Shown: piece by piece, positions 7,101 to 10,086 of the stretch | Numbering within the stretch: position 1 is the stretch's first letter | Layout of the letters: each line of letters opens with the position of its first letter | Assembly (NCBI GenBank): GCA_903898215.1 | Contig: CAIUEQ010000034.1 | Span: 1 to 10,086, forward strand | Source: an uncultured Bacteroidota bacterium | Lineage (GTDB): Bacteria; Bacteroidota; Bacteroidia; UKL13-3 | Reading direction: 5' to 3' | Length of the DNA stretch: 10,086 nucleotides | Made by a program: the position numbers and the translations under genes | Notes under the pieces: generated by a model | Told to the model about the DNA's origin: nothing | What the model saw: the letters and a program-made list of their open reading frames with translations, nothing else | Database searches by the model: none

Positions 7101-8579
7101 TTACTTTTTTGCCTTATTTAATAATTGCTTTAACGGCTCAACCAATTGGTCGATATCACCAGCCCCAAGCGTTAATAACACTTCAGGGTTTTTCTTTGAA
7201 ATCATTTCTATAACTTCATTTTTTGAACACAATAATTTATGTTCAATCGTCATTTTGTCAAAGATTATTTTTGAAGAAATTCCTTCCATCGGAAGTTCAC
7301 GTGCCGGATAAATATCCAACAACAACACATCATCTGCCAGAGATAAACTCTTAGCAAATCCATCAACAAAATCTCGTGTTCTGGAAAAAAGATGTGGTTG
7401 GAAAATAACGGTGAGTTTTTTGTTTTGATACATTTGTTTTACTGATGAAATTATCGCTTTTAATTCTTCAGGATGGTGTGCGTAATCATCGATATAAATT
7501 GTATCTGAATTTTTAATTTGATACTCAAATCTTCTCTTTACACCGCGAAACGAAACCAATCCTTCACGCAATTCATCATCGGTTATACCTGCCTGCAAAC
7601 ATGCTGCTGAAGCGGCAACAGCATTTTCTACATTATGCATTCCCGGAATTCCTAAATGCAAATCTTTTAATATTTTTTCTCCGGCATGCAGATCAAAATA
7701 ATATTTATCGCCATCTATTCGAATATTATCTGCGTATATATCGGCTTTCTCTTTGATGGAATAAGATTTTACAGATTTTCGTGGAAATTCTATTGGCATT
7801 TCTTGAGACGCTGCATGCAACGTCTCTATAAGATTGTCATAAATATCTAATCCCTTTTTGATAAAAATTGTTCCACCTTCTTTTAATTTATTTGCAAAAT
7901 CTATAAAAGATTTTTTTAGTTCTTCATGCTTTCCATAAATATCCAAATGATCAGCATCTGTTGAAGTGATGATTGAAATAAATGGATTTAAAGTTAGGAA
8001 AGAACGGTCGTATTCGTCTGCTTCTACTACTAAAAATTGGTTATCGGTAATCGGTGATAGGTTATCGGTGTTTGACACCACCTTGTTAGGAGGTGAAATT
8101 TTGTGCAACAGTAAATTGGAATTATAGTTGGTTGAAATACCACCAAGAAATGCTGCGCAATCAATATTGCTTTGTTTTAATATATGTGCTATTAAAGTTG
8201 ATGTTGTTGTTTTTCCATGTGTTCCGGCAACGGCAATTGTTTTATATTCATCAGAAATTATCCCTAAAACTTGTGAACGTTTTAAGATGGTGAAATCATT
8301 TTCTTTCAACCATTTCCATTCTTCGTGATCCTTTGGAATTGCAGGAGTGAGAACAACAAGACAATTGGCAATTGGCAATTGGAAATTAGCAATTGAACTT
8401 CCTAAATCTTCATAATGAATTTCAATTCCTTCATGAATTAATTCTTTTGTTAACTCCGTTTCAGTTTTATCATATCCATAAACTTTTATTCCCTGATGAT
8501 TAAAATAGCGAGCAATAGCACTCATGCCAATGCCACCGATACCAAGGAAATAAACTGTTTTTATGTTTTTAAAATTCAT
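7101..8579 (-). CDS. murC: UDP-N-acetylmuramate--L-alanine ligase (MurC)
   Basis: ATP-dependent cytoplasmic ligase that adds L-alanine to UDP-MurNAc, the first step of the peptidoglycan stem peptide. The N-terminal UDP-binding domain has FLGIGGIGMSAIA (11-23); the central ATPase domain has the P-loop GTHGKTTT (119-126), EADEYDRSFL (186-195), TDADHLDIYG (207-216) and GIPGMHNVENA (310-320); the C-terminal domain has RRFEY (349-353), IDDYAHHPEEL (363-373) and FQPHLFSRT (393-401). The 492 residues are slightly more than the roughly 460 I would expect. Two low-complexity segments are encoded by 7-base tandem arrays: SIANFQLPIANC (62-73), before the conserved TPAIPKD, and a stretch around residues 161-181 ending SPITDNQ, just before EADEYD. 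Both fall between motifs, so the enzyme is probably active. The ATG overlaps the stop of the upstream membrane-protein gene (ATGA), suggesting coupled translation. Confidence 0.97.
   Translation of the reverse strand: MNFKNIKTVYFLGIGGIGMSAIARYFNHQGIKVYGYDKTETELTKELIHEGIEIHYEDLGSSIANFQLPIANCLVVLTPAIPKDHEEWKWLKENDFTILKRSQVLGIISDEYKTIAVAGTHGKTTTSTLIAHILKQSNIDCAAFLGGISTNYNSNLLLHKISPPNKVVSNTDNLSPITDNQFLVVEADEYDRSFLTLNPFISIITSTDADHLDIYGKHEELKKSFIDFANKLKEGGTIFIKKGLDIYDNLIETLHAASQEMPIEFPRKSVKSYSIKEKADIYADNIRIDGDKYYFDLHAGEKILKDLHLGIPGMHNVENAVAASAACLQAGITDDELREGLVSFRGVKRRFEYQIKNSDTIYIDDYAHHPEELKAIISSVKQMYQNKKLTVIFQPHLFSRTRDFVDGFAKSLSLADDVLLLDIYPARELPMEGISSKIIFDKMTIEHKLLCSKNEVIEMISKKNPEVLLTLGAGDIDQLVEPLKQLLNKAKK
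8039..8073. repeat. 7-base tandem array inside murC (codons 169-181)
   Basis: Units GGTTATC, GGTAATC, GGTGATA and again GGTTATC follow each other without a gap, with a degenerate fifth unit. It is translated on the - strand as a serine/asparagine/threonine/proline-rich segment. A 5-base-pair hairpin (8079-8083 with 8091-8095) lies immediately beside it, also in the reading frame, so the two may form one composite insertion of roughly 60 bases. The reading frame stays open throughout. Confidence 0.8.
8362..8396. repeat. 7-base tandem array inside murC (codons 62-73)
   Basis: Three perfect copies of CAATTGG are followed by AAATTAG and CAATTGA, five units in all. Each perfect unit is the 6-base palindrome CAATTG plus one base. 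Translated on the - strand it gives SIANFQLPIANC, where IAN appears twice because of the repeat. It sits between the Rossmann-like core and the TPAIPKD motif of MurC. Confidence 0.85.
8576..8579 (-). promoter_or_regulatory. ATGA stop-start overlap coupling the small membrane gene to murC
   Basis: On the - strand the four bases read ATGA: the murC start codon ATG overlaps the TGA of the preceding gene. No Shine-Dalgarno motif precedes it. Such overlaps commonly allow re-initiation by the terminating ribosome, so murC translation probably depends on translation of the small membrane gene. Confidence 0.8.
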
Positions 8580-8896
8580 TTATCAATTATTATTAAAGAT
8601 GCCAACACAAAACCAACATAAGTTATTAACCAAAACATATCAGTTCTAACCCATGGAATAAATTCAACGTATCTTTTTTCTTTTGCATCATCTTTCAAAT
8701 CGAAATATTTTAAAACTATCAACGTCACTAAAAGACATTCCAAATAAATAAAATTTGTAAACTTGATAATCAGATTTAATGTCTCATTATTAATTCCAAA
8801 AACTAATCCAAGTATAGCTGTGAATAAAACTAATCCTATAACATAGTAAGCTATTTTAATTAACTTGTTTTGTATGTTTTGAAATTGTTTTCGCAT
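8576..8896 (-). CDS. Small three-helix membrane protein of unknown function, coupled to murC
   Basis: A 106-residue protein that I do not recognise. It has a basic N-terminal stretch (MRKQFQNIQNKLIK), then three predicted membrane helices at about 15-34 (IAYYVIGLVLFTAILGLVFG), 41-64 (rich in I, L, F, with a cysteine) and 86-104 (DMFWLITYVGFVLASLIII). A charged loop (FDLKDDAKEKRYVEFIPWVRT) connects helices 2 and 3. The short N-terminus, short first loop and positive charges suggest the N-terminus and the 2-3 loop are cytoplasmic, but an odd helix number makes the topology uncertain. It lies 24 bases after murG, and its TGA overlaps the murC ATG. Its composition matches its neighbours. The open frame, tight spacing and membrane-protein character make it a real gene. 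Its position between two lipid II pathway genes suggests, without proving, a role at the membrane in envelope assembly. Confidence 0.8.
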   Translation of the reverse strand: MRKQFQNIQNKLIKIAYYVIGLVLFTAILGLVFGINNETLNLIIKFTNFIYLECLLVTLIVLKYFDLKDDAKEKRYVEFIPWVRTDMFWLITYVGFVLASLIIIDK

Positions 8897-8902
8897 TTTT
8901 TA

Positions 8903-8934
8903 AATTATCTCATCATCAAATCAACCAATTAACC
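8903..8934. repeat. Degenerate 8-base tandem array across the murG stop codon
   Basis: Read on the - strand, the units GGTTAATT, GGTTGATT, TGATGATG and AGATAATT follow each other, fitting a loose NGNTNATN pattern. The murG TGA (8921-8923) lies within the second unit. The pattern can be extended weakly upstream into the last murG codons (to about 8950). Units are divergent, so this could partly be chance in AT-rich DNA. Confidence 0.45.
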
Positions 8935-10006
8935 GCATCACCTCATCAACAATCTTCTCGGCTGCATCAGGCATAGCAAAACTTGCAATATTATTTTTTA
9001 GTTGAGCCTGTTTTATTTCGTTGTTTGCCAATTTGATCACTTCATCTACTAATACATTTCTTGCATCAATATCTGTTACCAAAATTGCAGCTTCTCTATC
9101 TACTAAAGCCATCGCATTTTTTGTTTGATGGTCTTCGGCAACGTTTGGTGACGGAACTAAAATTACCGGTTTTTTTACTTGTGCAAGTTCAGCAATCGAA
9201 AGTGCACCGGCACGTGAAACAACCACATCTGCTGCTGCATAAGCAAGGTTCATTTCGTAGATGAAAGTTTGAAGTTTGAAGTTTGGAGTTTGAAGATTTT
9301 CTGAAATAGAAAAGTTTTTTCCGGTTTGCCAAATCATTTGCAAACCTGCATCTTCAATTTTTTGTAGTCCTGCTAAAATGCTTTCATTAATTGTTCGAGC
9401 ACCAAGACTTCCTCCAATTACAAGAACAGTTTTTTTATTTGGGTCAAGATTGAAAAAAGTAATTGCTTCGTTTCTTAAGCTTTGTACATTCATCAAATCT
9501 TTTCTAACCGGATTTCCTGTTTTTACAATTTTGTCAGAAGGGAAAAATCTTTCCATTTTATCATATGCCACACAAATTGTTTCCACCCGATCTTTCAATA
9601 TTTTATTTGTAATTCCGGCATACGAATTTGCTTCATGAATTAATGCTGGAATTTTTTTCATTGTTGCAGCATACAACATCGCACCGCTGGCATAGCCACC
9701 AAAACCAATAGCTACATCAGGTTTAAATGTTTTTAAAATCTGCAATGATTTCCAAACACTATGTATCACTTTTACCGGAAACAAAATATTTTTTGCCGAC
9801 AAACTTCTTTGCAATCCGCTTATCCAAAGCCCAACAATTTTGTATCCAGCTTTTGGAACTTTTTCCATTTCCATTCTATCACTCGCACCAACAAAAAGAA
9901 TTTCTACTTCAGGAATTCTTTTTTGCAATTCCTGAGCAACAGCAACAGCCGGATATATATGTCCGCCAGTTCCACCTCCGCTAATAATTACTTTTAATTT
10001 TTTCAT
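8921..10006 (-). CDS. murG: UDP-N-acetylglucosamine--MurNAc-pentapeptide-lipid GlcNAc transferase (MurG)
   Basis: A GT-B glycosyltransferase at the cytoplasmic face of the membrane that transfers GlcNAc from UDP-GlcNAc to lipid I, making lipid II. The N-terminal acceptor domain has the glycine-rich loop GGGTGGHIYPA (10-20), GFGGYASG (101-108) and the IHEANSYAG segment (123-131). The C-terminal donor domain has GGSLGARTIN (198-207), SRAGALSIAE (264-273) and PSPNVAEDHQTKNA (285-298). I chose ATG 10006, giving 361 residues that begin MKKLKVIISGGGTGGH, as is normal for the family. A GTG at 10024 is in frame but would add six residues from inside an intergenic repeat. Residues 236-247 (ENLQTPNFKLQT) are encoded by a 7-base tandem array, between the donor-domain core and the EMNLAYAAAD segment. 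The usual upstream partner ftsW would lie beyond the window. Confidence 0.97.
   Translation of the reverse strand: MKKLKVIISGGGTGGHIYPAVAVAQELQKRIPEVEILFVGASDRMEMEKVPKAGYKIVGLWISGLQRSLSAKNILFPVKVIHSVWKSLQILKTFKPDVAIGFGGYASGAMLYAATMKKIPALIHEANSYAGITNKILKDRVETICVAYDKMERFFPSDKIVKTGNPVRKDLMNVQSLRNEAITFFNLDPNKKTVLVIGGSLGARTINESILAGLQKIEDAGLQMIWQTGKNFSISENLQTPNFKLQTFIYEMNLAYAAADVVVSRAGALSIAELAQVKKPVILVPSPNVAEDHQTKNAMALVDREAAILVTDIDARNVLVDEVIKLANNEIKQAQLKNNIASFAMPDAAEKIVDEVMRLIG
9266..9300. repeat. 7-base tandem array inside murG (codons 236-247)
   Basis: Two perfect copies of AGTTTGA are followed by AGTTTGG, a third AGTTTGA and a degenerate unit AGATTTT. On the - strand it is translated as ENLQTPNFKLQT, where the LQT recurs because of the repeat. 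The reading frame is intact, and conserved MurG motifs lie on both sides but not within it. Confidence 0.85.
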
Positions 10007-10020
10007 TACATTAATTTTAG

Positions 10021-10067
10021 CCACAAAGCCACCAAGTATCGAAGTTTCACTAAGAATTTCTTTGTGT
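10021..10067. repeat. Intergenic repeat with 8-base period and inverted ends, upstream of murG
   Basis: The units CCACAAAG, CCACCAAG and TATCGAAG follow each other with an 8-base period from 10021 to 10044, then the pattern decays through a CACTAAG. The outer ends form an inverted repeat: cacaaag (10022-10028) and ctttgtg (10060-10066). The type resembles the dispersed CACAAAG-like intergenic repeats I recall from Bacteroidota genomes. It lies 15 bases upstream of the murG start. The remaining bases to the window edge (10068-10086) hold nothing recognisable. Confidence 0.55.
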
Positions 10068-10086
10068 TACTTTTTGCTAATTATTA

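Noticed and set aside
10004..10011. A minimal start-stop ORF (ATGTAATG) overlapping the murG start on the - strand
   Set aside because: Eight bases in AT-rich DNA can easily do this by chance, and nothing else supports a regulatory role.
10007..10024. GTG at 10024 as the murG start
   Set aside because: It would add six residues from inside an intergenic repeat; the ATG at 10006 gives the usual MurG N-terminus.
4860..10067. A CRISPR array as an explanation for the tandem repeats
   Set aside because: Units are 7-8 bases without spacers, differ between sites, and there are no cas genes.

Overview
The window most likely comes from the chromosome of a Bacteroidota bacterium (class Bacteroidia in the broad sense, not clearly Bacteroides itself). 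The evidence is strong AT bias, A/T-rich start contexts with no Shine-Dalgarno motifs, the gene order murG-murC-ftsQ-ftsA-ftsZ without ddl, and an FtsZ with a long acidic linker and a Bacteroidota-style C-terminus. The assignment rests on family knowledge and was not checked by a search.

Layout. On the + strand, bases 1-489 hold the 3' part of a membrane-anchored SRPBCC (START/Bet v1 fold) protein. Bases 562-2583 hold a complete DUF255 (YyaL/SSP411-type) thioredoxin-domain protein. On the - strand, 2578-3147 encodes a 189-residue protein that looks like a small CHAT/caspase-fold protein of the DUF6642 type. It converges on the DUF255 gene so tightly that both genes end in one TTATAA palindrome. 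Everything from 3220 to 10006 is the distal half of the division and cell wall (dcw) cluster on the - strand, transcribed from high to low coordinates: murG, a small three-helix membrane protein, murC, ftsQ, ftsA and ftsZ. A hairpin with a U tract (3161-3200) follows ftsZ and probably ends the transcript. Upstream of murG, ftsW would be expected beyond the right edge.

How the genes work together. MurG finishes lipid II at the inner membrane face, and MurC makes the first amino-acid addition to UDP-MurNAc. FtsZ forms the ring, FtsA tethers it to the membrane, and FtsQ links the ring to the periplasmic machinery. The small membrane protein overlaps murC by an ATGA and is probably translationally coupled to it. 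Its function is unknown.

The most unusual signal is a set of short degenerate tandem arrays with a 7-base period (sometimes 8), scattered through the dcw half. One lies between ftsA and ftsZ, two lie inside the murC reading frame, one lies inside murG, and there are weaker period-8 arrays at the murG stop codon and upstream of murG. Those inside genes are translated as low-complexity segments in loops that look poorly conserved, while all catalytic motifs stay intact. They look like dispersed repeats tolerated within essential genes. I found no CRISPR array, transposase, tRNA or rRNA. Gaps between genes are all under 100 bases.
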